From: Pullichristensenella sp963930055 | GTDB lineage: Bacteria; Bacillota; Clostridia; Christensenellales; Aristaeellaceae | Assembly (NCBI GenBank): GCA_963930055.1 | Contig: CAWVKS010000009.1 | Coordinates: 186,001 to 250,000 of the forward strand | Length of the DNA: 64,000 nt | Direction: 5' to 3' | Shown: positions 40,612 to 50,287 of the stretch, piece by piece | Numbering within the stretch: the first letter of the stretch is position 1 | Layout: each line of letters opens with the position of its first letter | Made by a program: the position numbers and the translations under genes | The notes under the pieces: generated by a model | What the model saw: the letters and a program-made list of their open reading frames with translations, nothing else | Database searches by the model: none | Told to the model about the DNA's origin: nothing

Positions 40612-40693
40612 ATTTTTAACTCCATCATAGTTTGACGGCCTACAATCGTATCATCGCGCAGACGCGAAAAATACAGGATGGAAGTGACAGACG

Positions 40694-41881
40694 ATGAACA
40701 CAAGGATGACGCGCATATTGGCATTGCTGCTGGCGCTGCTGGCCATGACGCCGGCGCTGGCCGAGCCCGTGATGGAGACGGACGCCGCCCCGGCGGAGCC
40801 GTATGTGGAGCTGAGCACCCCCTACCCGGCGATGACCGTCAACGCCGGCGATGAGATGACGGTAGACCTGGCCATCGACAATTACAGCGGCCAGTCGCAG
40901 GACTTTGCCCTTGCCATCGCGCAGATGCCCGAGGGCTGGGAAGGCGACTTCAGCGCCGGCGGCCAGCGCGTGGGCACCGTGCACGCGCGCAACGGCGAAG
41001 TGGTGGAGGACATCGCCCTTGAATTGACCGTGCCGCTGGAGGCGGAGGCGGGCGATTACGCGATCGTGCTCGAAGCCGCGGGCGAGGGCTTTTCCGATGA
41101 ATTGACGATCACGCTCACCGTCAGCGCGGAGGAGCTGGGCAACAGCAGCTTCGAGGTGGAATACCCGGAGCAGGAGGGCGACGCGCAGACGGACTTCACC
41201 TTCTCGGCGACGCTCATCAACAACACGCTCTCGGCGCAGTCCTACGCGCTGGCAGCCAGCGCGCCCACGGGCTGGACGGTCAGCTTCACGCCCTCGGGCG
41301 AAAGCACGCGCGTGGCGGCGCTGGAATTGGAGGCGCGCACCACGCAGGGCGTGAGCATCACCGTCGTTCCGTCGCAAAACGTGGCCGCGGGCACCTATGA
41401 GATCCCCTGCACGGCCACCACGGTATCCGAAAGGCTGTCGTTCACGCTCTCTGTGACCATCAACGGCACCTACGACCTGATGCTGAGCACGCCCAGCGGG
41501 CTTTTGAGCTTCGACGCCTATTCCAACAAGGAAAGCGCCGTGCAGCTGACGCTGACGAACCTGGGCAACACCGACCTTGCCAACGTCAACCTCACCTCCA
41601 GCGCGCCCACGGGCTGGACGGTGCGCTTCGCCACCGAGACCATCGAGGTGATCGAAGCGGGCGCGACCGTGGAGACCACCGCGTACATCACCCCCGGCGA
41701 AAACGCCATGTCCGGCGACTACCTGACCACCATCTCCGCCGCAGACAGCAACACTTCAGACAGCGCGGACTTCCGCGTCACGGTCAAGACCGAGACCACC
41801 TGGGGCATTGTCGGCGTGGCCGCCATCGTGGTATTGGCCATCGTGCTCTTTGTGGTGATGCGTAGGTTCGGGAGGCGCTGA
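40694..41881 (+). CDS. Exported NEW3-domain protein with C-terminal membrane anchor
   Basis: 395 residues. The signal peptide ends at TPALAEP. Three beta-sandwich units follow, each with the NEW3/alpha-galactosidase-associated pattern of N-x-x-DFALAIAQMPEGWEG or ASAPTGWTVSFTPSG and SAPTGWTVRFA. A single helix (GIVGVAAIVVLAIVLFVVM) and basic RRFGRR end the chain, so the sandwich domains face outward. Proteins of this type are often coded with an ABC-2 exporter, as here (ATPase and permease directly downstream). Its role may be to receive or stabilise the exported substrate (inference). Confidence 0.85.
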   Translation: MNTRMTRILALLLALLAMTPALAEPVMETDAAPAEPYVELSTPYPAMTVNAGDEMTVDLAIDNYSGQSQDFALAIAQMPEGWEGDFSAGGQRVGTVHARNGEVVEDIALELTVPLEAEAGDYAIVLEAAGEGFSDELTITLTVSAEELGNSSFEVEYPEQEGDAQTDFTFSATLINNTLSAQSYALAASAPTGWTVSFTPSGESTRVAALELEARTTQGVSITVVPSQNVAAGTYEIPCTATTVSERLSFTLSVTINGTYDLMLSTPSGLLSFDAYSNKESAVQLTLTNLGNTDLANVNLTSSAPTGWTVRFATETIEVIEAGATVETTAYITPGENAMSGDYLTTISAADSNTSDSADFRVTVKTETTWGIVGVAAIVVLAIVLFVVMRRFGRR

Positions 41882-41883
41882 GC

Positions 41884-42873
41884 GTGGCACGGACGATCAT
41901 CGAAATAAAGGGCCTGACCAAGCGCTACGGCAGCCTCACCGCCGTGGATGACCTGAACCTGCGCGTGGAGGAGGGCGAGGTGTTCGGCCTGCTCGGCCCC
42001 AACGGCGCGGGCAAGACCACCACCACGCTGATGCTGCTGGGCCTGACCGAGCCGACGGCGGGCAGCGCGGCCATCGAGGGCGTGGACTGCACGCGCGACC
42101 CCATCCGCGTCAAACGCACGGTGGGCTACCTGCCCGACAACATGGGCTTTTACCCGGACATGACCGGGCGCGAAAATCTGCGCATGACCGGCAGGATGAA
42201 CGGCCTGCGCGGCGAAGCGCTGGAAGCGCGCATAAGCGAACTGCTTGCGCGCATGGGCGTGGCCGACGCCGCCGACCGCCGCGCCAGCACCTATTCCAAG
42301 GGCATGAAGCAGCGCCTGGGCATCGCCGACATACTCCTCAAGGACCCGGACGTGCTCATACTCGACGAACCGACCAACGGCGTCGACCCCGAGGGCATCC
42401 GCGAATTGACCGCCCTCATCCGCGAACTGGCGGACAAGGACGGGCGCACCATCCTCATCTCCTCGCACCAGCTGCACCAGATCCAGCAGATCTGCGACCG
42501 CGTGGGCATCTTTGTCGGCGGCAAGCTGGCGGCCTGCGGGCGCATCCATGACCTGGCGGAACAGCTGGAAAAGGAGAACGGCTACTGCTTTGCCGTGGAG
42601 GCGCAGCCGGGCGGCGAGGCGCTGGGAGAGGCGCTCCGGGGCGTCGAGGGCGTGGAGAGCGTAGACTTTGAAGGCGGCCTGGCCGTGGTGCGCGCCGGCG
42701 CGGACGTGCGCGCGGCGGCCGCCAGGCGCCTGGCCGAGGGCGGCTTCCAGCTGACCTATCTGCAAAAGCGCGGCGGCGACCTGGACGACATTTACGCGCG
42801 ATACTTTGAAAAGGCGGGTGAGATAAATGCAGGCAAGCGCAAAGACGGCCGTCGCGCGCGGGACGCGCGTTGA
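41884..42873 (+). CDS. ABC exporter ATP-binding protein
   Basis: A 329-residue ATPase of the drug/antibiotic/Nos-type exporter class. Walker A is GPNGAGKTTT, the signature YSKGMKQRL, and Walker B VLILDEPTNGVDP, with the H-loop in LISSHQLHQ. The C-terminal extension of about 100 residues is common in this class. The start is GTG 41884, two bases after the preceding stop, so translation is coupled. It pairs with the permease overlapping its 3' end. Confidence 0.95.
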   Translation: MARTIIEIKGLTKRYGSLTAVDDLNLRVEEGEVFGLLGPNGAGKTTTTLMLLGLTEPTAGSAAIEGVDCTRDPIRVKRTVGYLPDNMGFYPDMTGRENLRMTGRMNGLRGEALEARISELLARMGVADAADRRASTYSKGMKQRLGIADILLKDPDVLILDEPTNGVDPEGIRELTALIRELADKDGRTILISSHQLHQIQQICDRVGIFVGGKLAACGRIHDLAEQLEKENGYCFAVEAQPGGEALGEALRGVEGVESVDFEGGLAVVRAGADVRAAAARRLAEGGFQLTYLQKRGGDLDDIYARYFEKAGEINAGKRKDGRRARDAR

Positions 42874-43813
42874 ACGCGTGTCGGGCGGCGGGTTCGCCAC
42901 GCTCTACCGCAAGGAGCTGGCCGACCACTTCCGCAGTGCGCGCTTCAAGCTATTGTTTGTACTTTTGACGCTGACCAGCCTTGCCAGCCTCTTTGGCGCC
43001 TTCGACGCGCTGATGAGCGCGCAGACCAGCGAATACGTGTTCCTTTCCATGTACACGATGAGCGGCGGTTCCATCCCCTCGTTCGCCTCGTTCCTGGCCT
43101 ATCTCGCCCCGCTGGTGGGGCTGGCGCTGGGCTTTGACGCCATTAACCGTGAGCGCGCGCAGGGCACGCTCACGCGCCTCGTCTCCCAGCCCATCCACCG
43201 CGACGCGGTGATCTCCGCCAAGTTCCTGGCGGGAGCCGTGGCCATCCTCATGCTGGTGTTCTTCGAGGGCGTGCTGGTGGGCGGCGTGGGGCTTGCCGTG
43301 GTCGGCGTGCCGCCGACGCTTGAGGAGCTTTTGCGGCTTTTTTCCTACCTGTTGCTGACGGCGTTTTACACCATGCTCTGGCTGGGGCTTTCCATGCTCT
43401 TCTCCGTGCTGTGCAAGCACGCGGCCACCTCGGCGCTGATCGTCATCGCCCTGTGGATCTACCTGACGGTGTTTTCCAGCATGGTTTCGAGCGTCGTCGC
43501 CAATCTCTGCTATCCGTTGGACGGCATACAGGGCTATTACAACACATTGAGCAACTACGAACTGCAACTGGGGCTGGAGCGGGTTTCGCCCTACTACCTC
43601 TACTCCGAGGCGGCGACCACGCTTTTGAACCCCGACGTGCGCTTCATCGGCTTCACCACCACGGACGCCCTTTCCGGGGCGCTGGCGGGCACGCTGTCCT
43701 TCGGGCAGAGCGCGCTTTTGGTATGGCCGCACCTGGTGTGCATGGTGGCGCTGGTGCTGCTGGCCTTCGCCGTGGCCTGGATCGCCTTCATGCGGCAGGA
43801 AGTTCGCGCGTAA
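42827..43813 (+). CDS. ABC-2 type exporter permease
   Basis: A 328-residue permease with six membrane helices. The basic N terminus includes FATLYRKELADHFRSARFK, the usual ABC-2 amphipathic segment; the first long loop contains GFDAINRERAQGTLTRLVSQ, the family's conserved ER-x-x-GTL motif. It overlaps the ATPase gene by 47 nt in another frame. It forms the transport unit with that ATPase; the substrate is unknown. A terminator follows at 43829. Confidence 0.93.
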   Translation: MQASAKTAVARGTRVERVSGGGFATLYRKELADHFRSARFKLLFVLLTLTSLASLFGAFDALMSAQTSEYVFLSMYTMSGGSIPSFASFLAYLAPLVGLALGFDAINRERAQGTLTRLVSQPIHRDAVISAKFLAGAVAILMLVFFEGVLVGGVGLAVVGVPPTLEELLRLFSYLLLTAFYTMLWLGLSMLFSVLCKHAATSALIVIALWIYLTVFSSMVSSVVANLCYPLDGIQGYYNTLSNYELQLGLERVSPYYLYSEAATTLLNPDVRFIGFTTTDALSGALAGTLSFGQSALLVWPHLVCMVALVLLAFAVAWIAFMRQEVRA

Positions 43814-43828
43814 AACGCAATACAACAG

Positions 43829-43862
43829 GCGCCCGCCGGTCGCGTTCCGGCGGGCGCTTTTT
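43829..43862 (+). terminator. Terminator of the NEW3/ABC operon
   Basis: Perfect 11-bp stem GCGCCCGCCGG/CCGGCGGGCGC (43829-43839, 43847-43857) followed by five T. Confidence 0.92.
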
Positions 43863-43872
43863 GTGGCCGCGG

Positions 43873-45093
43873 CTAGCGCGGCAGGTCGGCGGTGATGGAG
43901 AGCGTATGGCCGCGCAGGCTGGCGCGGATGCGGCCGCGGTGGGCCTCGACGGCGGCGCGGGCGATGGAGAGGCCGACGCCAAAGCCGCCGGAGGAAGCGC
44001 GCGCGGCGTCCGCGCGGTAAAAGCGCTCAAAGAGGTCGGACACCTCCTCGCGCCGCAGGCCGCCGGCGGCGTTTTCCACGCGCAGGCGCACAAAGCGGCC
44101 ATGGGCGCAGAGGCGGAGCGCGACCGTGCCGCCCGGGTCGGCGTACTTCACGGCGTTGTCCATCAGCACGCTGACCAGGCGGCGGATGGCGCCCTCGTCG
44201 CCGCAAAGGGAGAGCCCTTCCTCGACGCACACATCGAGCGCCTTGCCCAGCCGGCGCGCCGGCGCCTCAAAGCAGGCCGCCTCCTCGCGCACAACGTCCG
44301 AGAGGGGGAATTCGATCTTCGGCAGCTCCCTGCCCTCCTCCAGGCGCGAAAGCGCCGTCAGTTCCCCGGCGAGGGTGGCAAGGCGGCGCGTCTGGGCGCG
44401 TATGTCGTCGAGCCAGCCGCTTGAGCCTGCCTCCATCTGCAAAAGCTCGGCGTCGGCGTCGATGACGGTCAGCGGCGTGCGCAGTTCGTGGCTGGCGTCG
44501 GTGATGAAGCGGCGCTGGCGCGCGTAAAGGCGCTCGAAAGGGCGGACGATGCGCCCCGAGAGCAGCGCCACCAGCAAAAACACCGCCGCGTAACCGGCCA
44601 GGGCGATGAGCGCGCTGCTCAAAAGCACGTCGCGGAAGCCGGCCAGCATGCGGCCGCAATCGAGGAAGATCAGGCGCGTATCCCCGTCCTCCCCATAGCG
44701 CAAGAAGCGGTAATCGCCGACAAAGCCGGCGTCGCCGCCCTGCTGCAGCGCCTCGCGCGCGCAGGCGGCCACGCTTTCGCCATCCAGGGCGAATATGTTC
44801 TCCGTGCCCGTTTCCAGCACGTTGCCCTCCCCGTCGAGCAGGGCGGTGAAAAAGCGGATCTCATAGGGCAGCTCCGGGGACTGGAAGCGCGCCCCGGCCT
44901 GCCGCCAGTCCAGCTGCTCCGGCGCGTCCGGCAGCGCGCCGCCGCTGTCTTTGAGCAGGGAAAGCACGCTGTCCACGTCGGAAACGACGCTCTTATAGTG
45001 GAAGATGTTGAGGCCGCCGAGTATGAGCGTCAGCACCGCCAGCAGCGAGAGCATGGAGGCGGCCACGAAGCGGCGGCGCAGGGAGCGGATCAC
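43873..45093 (-). CDS. Sensor histidine kinase
   Basis: A 406-residue two-component kinase. There are two membrane helices (about 10-30 and 157-179) around an extracytoplasmic sensor of about 125 residues, with no clear HAMP domain. His202 in DASHELRTPL is the phosphorylation site; the N box NAVKYAD, the F-type FERFYRAD and the G box GFGVGLSIARA are all present. It overlaps the response-regulator gene by four bases (ATGA). The pair is convergent with the NEW3/ABC operon, a frequent arrangement for systems sensing envelope stress or antibiotics. Confidence 0.96.
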   Translation of the reverse strand: MIRSLRRRFVAASMLSLLAVLTLILGGLNIFHYKSVVSDVDSVLSLLKDSGGALPDAPEQLDWRQAGARFQSPELPYEIRFFTALLDGEGNVLETGTENIFALDGESVAACAREALQQGGDAGFVGDYRFLRYGEDGDTRLIFLDCGRMLAGFRDVLLSSALIALAGYAAVFLLVALLSGRIVRPFERLYARQRRFITDASHELRTPLTVIDADAELLQMEAGSSGWLDDIRAQTRRLATLAGELTALSRLEEGRELPKIEFPLSDVVREEAACFEAPARRLGKALDVCVEEGLSLCGDEGAIRRLVSVLMDNAVKYADPGGTVALRLCAHGRFVRLRVENAAGGLRREEVSDLFERFYRADAARASSGGFGVGLSIARAAVEAHRGRIRASLRGHTLSITADLPR

Positions 45094-45764
45094 GGCTTTT
45101 CCTCCAGCGAATAGCCGGCGTTGCGGGAGACGCAGATCTGCACGTCCGCGCCCAGCGCCTTGAGCTTTTTGCGCAGGTAGGAGATGTAGACCCAGACAAC
45201 GTGCACGTCCGCGTCGCTCTCGCAGCCCCAGATGCGCTCCAGGAAGCGCTCCGTGGGCACCAGGGCACGCGGGCGGGAAAGCAGCAGCTCCATCATCTGG
45301 AACTCCCTGCGGGTGAGGCGGAAGCCGCCCGTGGGCGAGGAGAGCTCGCAGGTGGCGCGGTCCAGGGCGATATTGCCAAACCGCAGGCTCGACGTGCCGC
45401 CCGCGGCCGGGCCGCGCGTCATGGCGCGCACGCGCGCCAGCAGCTCCGCCGCGGCGAAGGGCTTGGTCAGGTAGTCGTTGGCGCCGCTGTCCAGCCCCAG
45501 AACCTTGTCCTCCACCGTGGCCCTGGCCGTGAGCAGGAGCACGGGCAGCGTCGCGCCCCCGGCGCGCAGGCGGCGCAGCACCGCCAGGCCGTCCTGCCCC
45601 GGCATCATGATGTCCAGTATGGCGGCGTCGTAGTTGCCGGAGCGCAGGTAGTCCAGCGCCTCGTCGCCGTCAAACACGGCGTCGGCCTCGTAATTGTCCT
45701 TGCGCAGTATCGCGCACAGCGCGCGGGCGAGGGAGGATTCGTCCTCCGCGACCAGTATGCGCAT
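45090..45764 (-). CDS. OmpR/PhoB-family response regulator
   Basis: 224 residues. The receiver domain has phospho-acceptor Asp51 (AILDIMMPG), acidic pocket AEDES and Lys in YLTKPFAA. The winged-helix effector domain is marked by LTRREFQMMELLLSRP and the DNA-contact helix near VWVYISYLRKKL. Partner of the overlapping histidine kinase. It may act on the 11-bp direct repeats at 40590-40611 (inference). Confidence 0.96.
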   Translation of the reverse strand: MRILVAEDESSLARALCAILRKDNYEADAVFDGDEALDYLRSGNYDAAILDIMMPGQDGLAVLRRLRAGGATLPVLLLTARATVEDKVLGLDSGANDYLTKPFAAAELLARVRAMTRGPAAGGTSSLRFGNIALDRATCELSSPTGGFRLTRREFQMMELLLSRPRALVPTERFLERIWGCESDADVHVVWVYISYLRKKLKALGADVQICVSRNAGYSLEEKP

Positions 45765-45961
45765 AATTATACCCCCTTTCTTTTATCATAGCAGCGAAAA
45801 ATGAACAGCCGTTAAAAAAATGGAGGCAATTTGAAGGCAGGGGATGCAAATCGCCGCCGCGCGCCCTGTCCGCGCCACACATTCGCCTGTATCCGTATGA
45901 CGGAATTTGGCCGTTTTGCGGGCTTGAATGCGTTTTTTACAGAAATGTTAGCCCGTTGCTC

Positions 45962-45990
45962 TTTACATCGCGCCAAAAACGTGGTACACT
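45962..45990 (+). promoter_or_regulatory. Promoter of the murein-peptide operon
   Basis: TTTACA (45962-45967), a 17-nt spacer and TACACT (45985-45990), 61 nt before TTG 46052. The rest of the 287-bp gap (45765-46051) shows no gene. Confidence 0.65.
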
Positions 45991-46051
45991 GGTTTTAATC
46001 ATTTTGAATTTTTTGATGAAAGAAATTTCATTTTCGGGAGGCGCGGCGCCC

Positions 46052-47137
46052 TTGAAGATACTCGATATACAGACCGGACGCATCTCTTTGCCGCTGGCGA
46101 GGCCGTTCAAAACCGCGCTGCGCACGGTAGAAGCGCTCAACGACATCGTCGTGCGCGTCGTCACCGACGAGGGCGTGGGCTACGGTGAGGCGCCGCCCAC
46201 CGCCGTCATCACCGGCGACACCGAAGGCTCCATACTCTGCGCCATACACGACTACATACGCCCCGCGCTCGTGGGCATGGATGTAAATGACCTTCCCGCC
46301 TGCATGGAGAAGCTCAACGCCTGCATGGTGCACAACACCACGCCCAAGGCGGCGGTGGACATGGCTCTTTACGACCTCTGGGCCAAGGCGCAGAAAAAGC
46401 CCCTCTACAAACTGCTGGGCGGGGCGCGCCCGTCGTTCAGGACCGACATCACCATTTCCGTCAACCCCGTAGAGCAAATGGTGGAGGACAGCCTGGACGC
46501 CGTGAAACAGGGCTTTGACATCCTCAAGGTCAAGGTGGGCAAGGAAGGCGAAAAGGACGTGGAGCGCATCGCCGCCATCCGCAAGGCCGTGGGGCCGAAT
46601 GTGCTGCTGCGCGTGGACGCCAACCAGGGCTGGGAGGCCGAAGAGGCCGTGCGCATCATCCGCGCCATGGAGCGCAAGGGGCTCGGCCTCGACCTGGTGG
46701 AGCAGCCCGTGCCCGCCGAGGACGTGGACGGCCTGAAGTTCGTCACCGGCAACGTCGATACCCCCATACTCGCCGACGAGGCGGTGTTCTCCCCCCGCGA
46801 CGCGGAGAACATCATCCGCCGCAGGGCGGCCGACCTGATCAACATAAAGCTGATGAAGGCCGGCGGCATCTGGAACGCCCTGAAGATCTGCCGCATGGCC
46901 GAGGAAAACGGCGTGCAGTGCATGCTGGGCTGCATGCTGGAATCGCGCCTTTCCGTGGCGGCGGCGGCGCACCTGGCCGCCGGGCAGAAGGTCATCACCC
47001 GCGCCGACCTGGACGGCCCCTCTCTGTGCGCCGTCGATCCCTACGAGGGCGGCCCCGCGTTCGAGGGAGCGGTCATCCGCATGACGAGGGACTACGGCGT
47101 GGGCGTGAAGAACATCCCCTGCGAGGCCTGGAAGTGA
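46052..47137 (+). CDS. L-Ala-D/L-Glu-type dipeptide epimerase (enolase superfamily)
   Basis: A 361-residue muconate-lactonising-subgroup enzyme. The acid/base lysines are Lys159/Lys161 (KVKVG) and Lys266 (NIKLMKAGG); metal ligands are Asp189 (RVDANQGW), Glu217 (EQPVP) and Asp242 (ADEAVF). Positions agree within a residue or two with the Bacillus Ala-Glu epimerase YkfB. The enzyme converts L-Ala-D-Glu, from murein, to L-Ala-L-Glu for peptidase digestion. The start is TTG 46052, 10 nt after GGGAGG; the conserved N terminus KILDIQTGRISLPL begins there. First gene of the operon running to 56722. Confidence 0.93.
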   Translation: MKILDIQTGRISLPLARPFKTALRTVEALNDIVVRVVTDEGVGYGEAPPTAVITGDTEGSILCAIHDYIRPALVGMDVNDLPACMEKLNACMVHNTTPKAAVDMALYDLWAKAQKKPLYKLLGGARPSFRTDITISVNPVEQMVEDSLDAVKQGFDILKVKVGKEGEKDVERIAAIRKAVGPNVLLRVDANQGWEAEEAVRIIRAMERKGLGLDLVEQPVPAEDVDGLKFVTGNVDTPILADEAVFSPRDAENIIRRRAADLINIKLMKAGGIWNALKICRMAEENGVQCMLGCMLESRLSVAAAAHLAAGQKVITRADLDGPSLCAVDPYEGGPAFEGAVIRMTRDYGVGVKNIPCEAWK

Positions 47138-47191
47138 GTTCGTACCCAACTGCCCGCGGGCAGAATCGCTGATAGAAAGGACTTGGAACGC

Positions 47192-49123
47192 ATGAAACGC
47201 ACGACTCGTCTGATCGCCCTGATCGTGGCGCTGCTGCTGGCCCTGCCGATGGCGGCGCTTGCCGAGGGCAGCCCCGTGGTCTACCGCGAGCTGTACGCCA
47301 GCGAGGTGGACACGCTCAACTACCTCTATACCACCACGACCAACAACCTGACCATCCCCGCCAACGTGGTCGATACGCTCATCGAGTACGACCGCTACGG
47401 CGTGCTGCAGCCCTCGCTGGCCGAGAGCTGGGAGCACAATGAGGACTACACCGAGTGGACGTTCCACATCCGCGAGGGCGTGAAGTGGATCGACTCCACC
47501 GGCGCGGAAGTGGCCGACGTCACCGCCCACGACTGGGTGGCCGCCGCCCATTACATACTCGACGCCCACAACGATTCGGGCAACGAGTACAACTGGGAAG
47601 TGGCCAAGGTGGTAAACGCCGCCGAGTACTACGCCTACACCGCCTATCAGCTGGCGTTGGAGAGCGCCACCGACGGCACCGATGAAAACGGCAACGCCGT
47701 CAAGCTGGACGAGGATGGCGAGGTCATCGAGGAAGTGGCCGCCGTGGCCGCCGAGGACATCGGCGTCAAGGCCGTGGACGACTACACGCTGGTCTACACG
47801 CTCGAAGCCCCCTGCTCCTACTTCCTCTCCATGCTCTGCTGGTCGGCCTTCATGCCCGTCAACGGCGATTTCCTCGCCGAGTGCGGCGACAGCTTCGGCA
47901 CCAGCGCCGAGACGCTGCTCTACTGCGGTCCGTTCTACCTTTCCACCTTTGAGCCGCAGGTGCAGCGCGTGCTGACCAAGAACCCCACCTATTGGGACAT
48001 CGACAATGTGTTCATCGACACCATCCAGTTCACCTACAACGCCGAGGCCAGCACGCTGGGCTCCACGATGTACTTAAGCGGCGAGGTGGACTACGCCGAG
48101 ATCGGCGCCAACCTGCTGGACGCCATGCTGGCTTCCTACAGCGACCAGATCCATCCCTCCCGCCCGGACGTGTCCTACTCCTACTGGTACCTGTTCAACT
48201 TCGACCCGGGCTTCGACGAGGAGTATGAGCCGGACAACTGGAAGATCGCCGTCAACAACGAGAACTTCCGCCTCTCCATCATGCACGGCCTCGACCGCGT
48301 CAACGCCATGCAGGTGTACGACTCGGCCAACCCCGAGGGCCTTCTGAACAACACCATCACCCCGCTGTCGTTTGCCTCCGCCTCCAAGGACTACGCCTAC
48401 TACGGCGGCCTTGACAAGTACACCGACGGCGAGACCTTCGACGCCGACCTGGCCCTGGAGTACAAGGAAAAGGCCGTGGAAGAGCTGACCGAGGCCGGCT
48501 GCACCTTCCCGGTGAAGGTCTACATGCGCTACAATCCCACCACCACCAACTGGGCCGACGAGTGCCAGCTGGTCGAGCAGCAGCTGGAGAACCTGCTGGG
48601 CGCGGACTACATCGACGTCATCGTCGAGGCCGGCCCTGAGACGGGCTTCCTCTCCGCCGTGCGCCACACCGGCGACTATGGCCTGATGAAGTGCAACTGG
48701 GGCGCGGACTTCTCCGACGCTTCCGCGTTCATCGTCGACCCGTTCTCGGAGGATTCCAATTACAGCTTCATCTACGAGAGCGACGATCCGCAGACGCAGG
48801 CCTACTATCAGGAGTATCTCGACCTGGTGGAGACGGCTCTTTCCATCACCGACGACGACGAGGCCCGCTACGAGACCTTCGCGCAGGCCGAGGCCGTGCT
48901 GCTGGACCACGCCTTCGCCATCCCGATCCACACCAACGACCGCGTTTACACCTTCGGCAAGCTCAACGTCTTTGAAGGCCCCTATGCCGCCTTCGGCTTC
49001 TCCACGCTGCGTTACAAGGGGCAGCACGTGATGGAGACTTCCATGGGCATGGAGGAATTTGAAGAGGCTTACCAGACCTGGCTGACCGAGCGCGAAGAAG
49101 CGCTGGCCGCCGCCGCCGAATAA
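47192..49123 (+). CDS. Peptide ABC transporter substrate-binding protein (family 5)
   Basis: A 643-residue exported binding protein with signal peptide ending PMAALAEG. The SBP_bac_5 pattern is clear: YDRYGVLQPSLAESWEHNED, EWTFHIREGVKWIDSTG, the V-x-A-x-DWVAAAHY loop, and a C-terminal region with CNWGADFSDASAFIVDPFS. It captures short peptides for the dpp-type permeases downstream. GAAAGGA lies 10 nt before ATG 47192. It is longer than typical OppA proteins (about 540) by acidic insertions. There is no lipobox. Confidence 0.94.
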   Translation: MKRTTRLIALIVALLLALPMAALAEGSPVVYRELYASEVDTLNYLYTTTTNNLTIPANVVDTLIEYDRYGVLQPSLAESWEHNEDYTEWTFHIREGVKWIDSTGAEVADVTAHDWVAAAHYILDAHNDSGNEYNWEVAKVVNAAEYYAYTAYQLALESATDGTDENGNAVKLDEDGEVIEEVAAVAAEDIGVKAVDDYTLVYTLEAPCSYFLSMLCWSAFMPVNGDFLAECGDSFGTSAETLLYCGPFYLSTFEPQVQRVLTKNPTYWDIDNVFIDTIQFTYNAEASTLGSTMYLSGEVDYAEIGANLLDAMLASYSDQIHPSRPDVSYSYWYLFNFDPGFDEEYEPDNWKIAVNNENFRLSIMHGLDRVNAMQVYDSANPEGLLNNTITPLSFASASKDYAYYGGLDKYTDGETFDADLALEYKEKAVEELTEAGCTFPVKVYMRYNPTTTNWADECQLVEQQLENLLGADYIDVIVEAGPETGFLSAVRHTGDYGLMKCNWGADFSDASAFIVDPFSEDSNYSFIYESDDPQTQAYYQEYLDLVETALSITDDDEARYETFAQAEAVLLDHAFAIPIHTNDRVYTFGKLNVFEGPYAAFGFSTLRYKGQHVMETSMGMEEFEEAYQTWLTEREEALAAAAE

Positions 49124-49154
49124 GCGGGCGGGGCTTTCAGCCGGATAAACGCCC

Positions 49155-49243
49155 GGGGCGCCGCGGCGGCCAAAGCCGCGGCGCCCCGCAGACAGGCGAC
49201 GGCAGGCGGCGCTCCCCCTCGCGGGCGCGCCCCTGCCGCCTGC
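49155..49243 (+). other. Two strong hairpins between binding-protein and permease genes
   Basis: The first is a perfect 13-bp stem (49155-49167 with 49175-49187, loop GGCCAAA); the second pairs GCAGGCGGC (49202-49210) with GCCGCCTGC (49235-49243). Neither has a T tract. They probably protect the upstream binding-protein mRNA and lower permease expression, as is usual for importer operons. Confidence 0.6.
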
Positions 49244-49333
49244 TTGCAGGTAGACGTCCCGCAAAACCTTTGCATCCGCGCCCCGTCGGACGCGGATGGA
49301 AGGGCTTTGCCCCCACCAAGGAGGTCTGTTCCC

Positions 49334-50287
49334 GTGGCAAAATACATCCTCAAGCGCGTGCTGCGTTCGGTACTCACGATGCTCATCATCACCGTGATCG
49401 TCTTTTCGCTGCTGCGCCTGATGCCCATCGAGGGCTACTTTGAGAACTACGACAAGCTCTCGCAGACGCAGATCGACGTCAAGCTGCGCGATCTGGGGTT
49501 GAAAGACCCGTTGCCCGTGCAGCTGTGGAACTACATAAAGCAGGTGTTCCAGGGCGACCTGGGCGAATCGAACGTGTTCCGCAAGGGCGTGGCCATTACC
49601 GAGATCGTGGGCGAAAAGATACCCATCTCCCTGCAGATGGGGCTGATCTCCCTGGCCATCGCGCTGGCGCTGGGGCTGCCGCTGGGCATCATGATGGCGC
49701 GCAGCACGCGCACCCGCTGGAAATTGTGGGACAAGTTCGGCACCATCTTCATCGTCGTCGTGCAGGCGGTGCCGGCGGCGGCGTACCACATACTCATACA
49801 GTTTGCCGGATCGCAGGGCGCGCTGCATCTGCCCATGCTCTTCAAGCAGGGCGATTTGCGCAGCTATATACTGCCGATCTTCTCCCTGGCCATCGGCAAC
49901 ATCGCCTACTACGCCATGTGGCTGCGGCGCTACATGGTGGACGAGTCCAACAAGGACTACATCCGCCTGGCGCGCGCCAAGGGCCTGCCCAGCGGCGCCA
50001 TCTCCCGCCGCCACATGTTCAGAAACGCCATGGTGCCGCTGATCCAGTACATCCCCAACAGCATACTCTTTACGCTGATGGGCTCCTTGTATGTGGAATC
50101 GCTCTATTCCATTCCCGGCATGGGCGGCCTTCTGGTCACGGTCATCAAGCGGCAGGACAACACCATGGTGGTGGCGCTGGTGCTCATCTACGCGGCCATC
50201 TCCATCCTCGGCCTGCTCTTTGGCGACATACTCATGGCCATTCTCGACCCCCGCATCAGTTTCACCAAGAAGGAGGGCGCGCGCTGA
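49334..50287 (+). CDS. Peptide ABC permease (DppB type)
   Basis: A 317-residue permease. The N terminus AKYILKRVLRSVLTMLIITV and the coupling loop RLARAKGLPSGAISRRHMFRN in two short motifs, then SLYVESLYSIPGMGGLL, mark the family. The start is GTG 49334 after AAGGAGG; the in-frame upstream extension covers the hairpin region and is rejected. Its stop overlaps the next start (TGATG), so translation is coupled to the DppC-type partner. Confidence 0.95.
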   Translation: MAKYILKRVLRSVLTMLIITVIVFSLLRLMPIEGYFENYDKLSQTQIDVKLRDLGLKDPLPVQLWNYIKQVFQGDLGESNVFRKGVAITEIVGEKIPISLQMGLISLAIALALGLPLGIMMARSTRTRWKLWDKFGTIFIVVVQAVPAAAYHILIQFAGSQGALHLPMLFKQGDLRSYILPIFSLAIGNIAYYAMWLRRYMVDESNKDYIRLARAKGLPSGAISRRHMFRNAMVPLIQYIPNSILFTLMGSLYVESLYSIPGMGGLLVTVIKRQDNTMVVALVLIYAAISILGLLFGDILMAILDPRISFTKKEGAR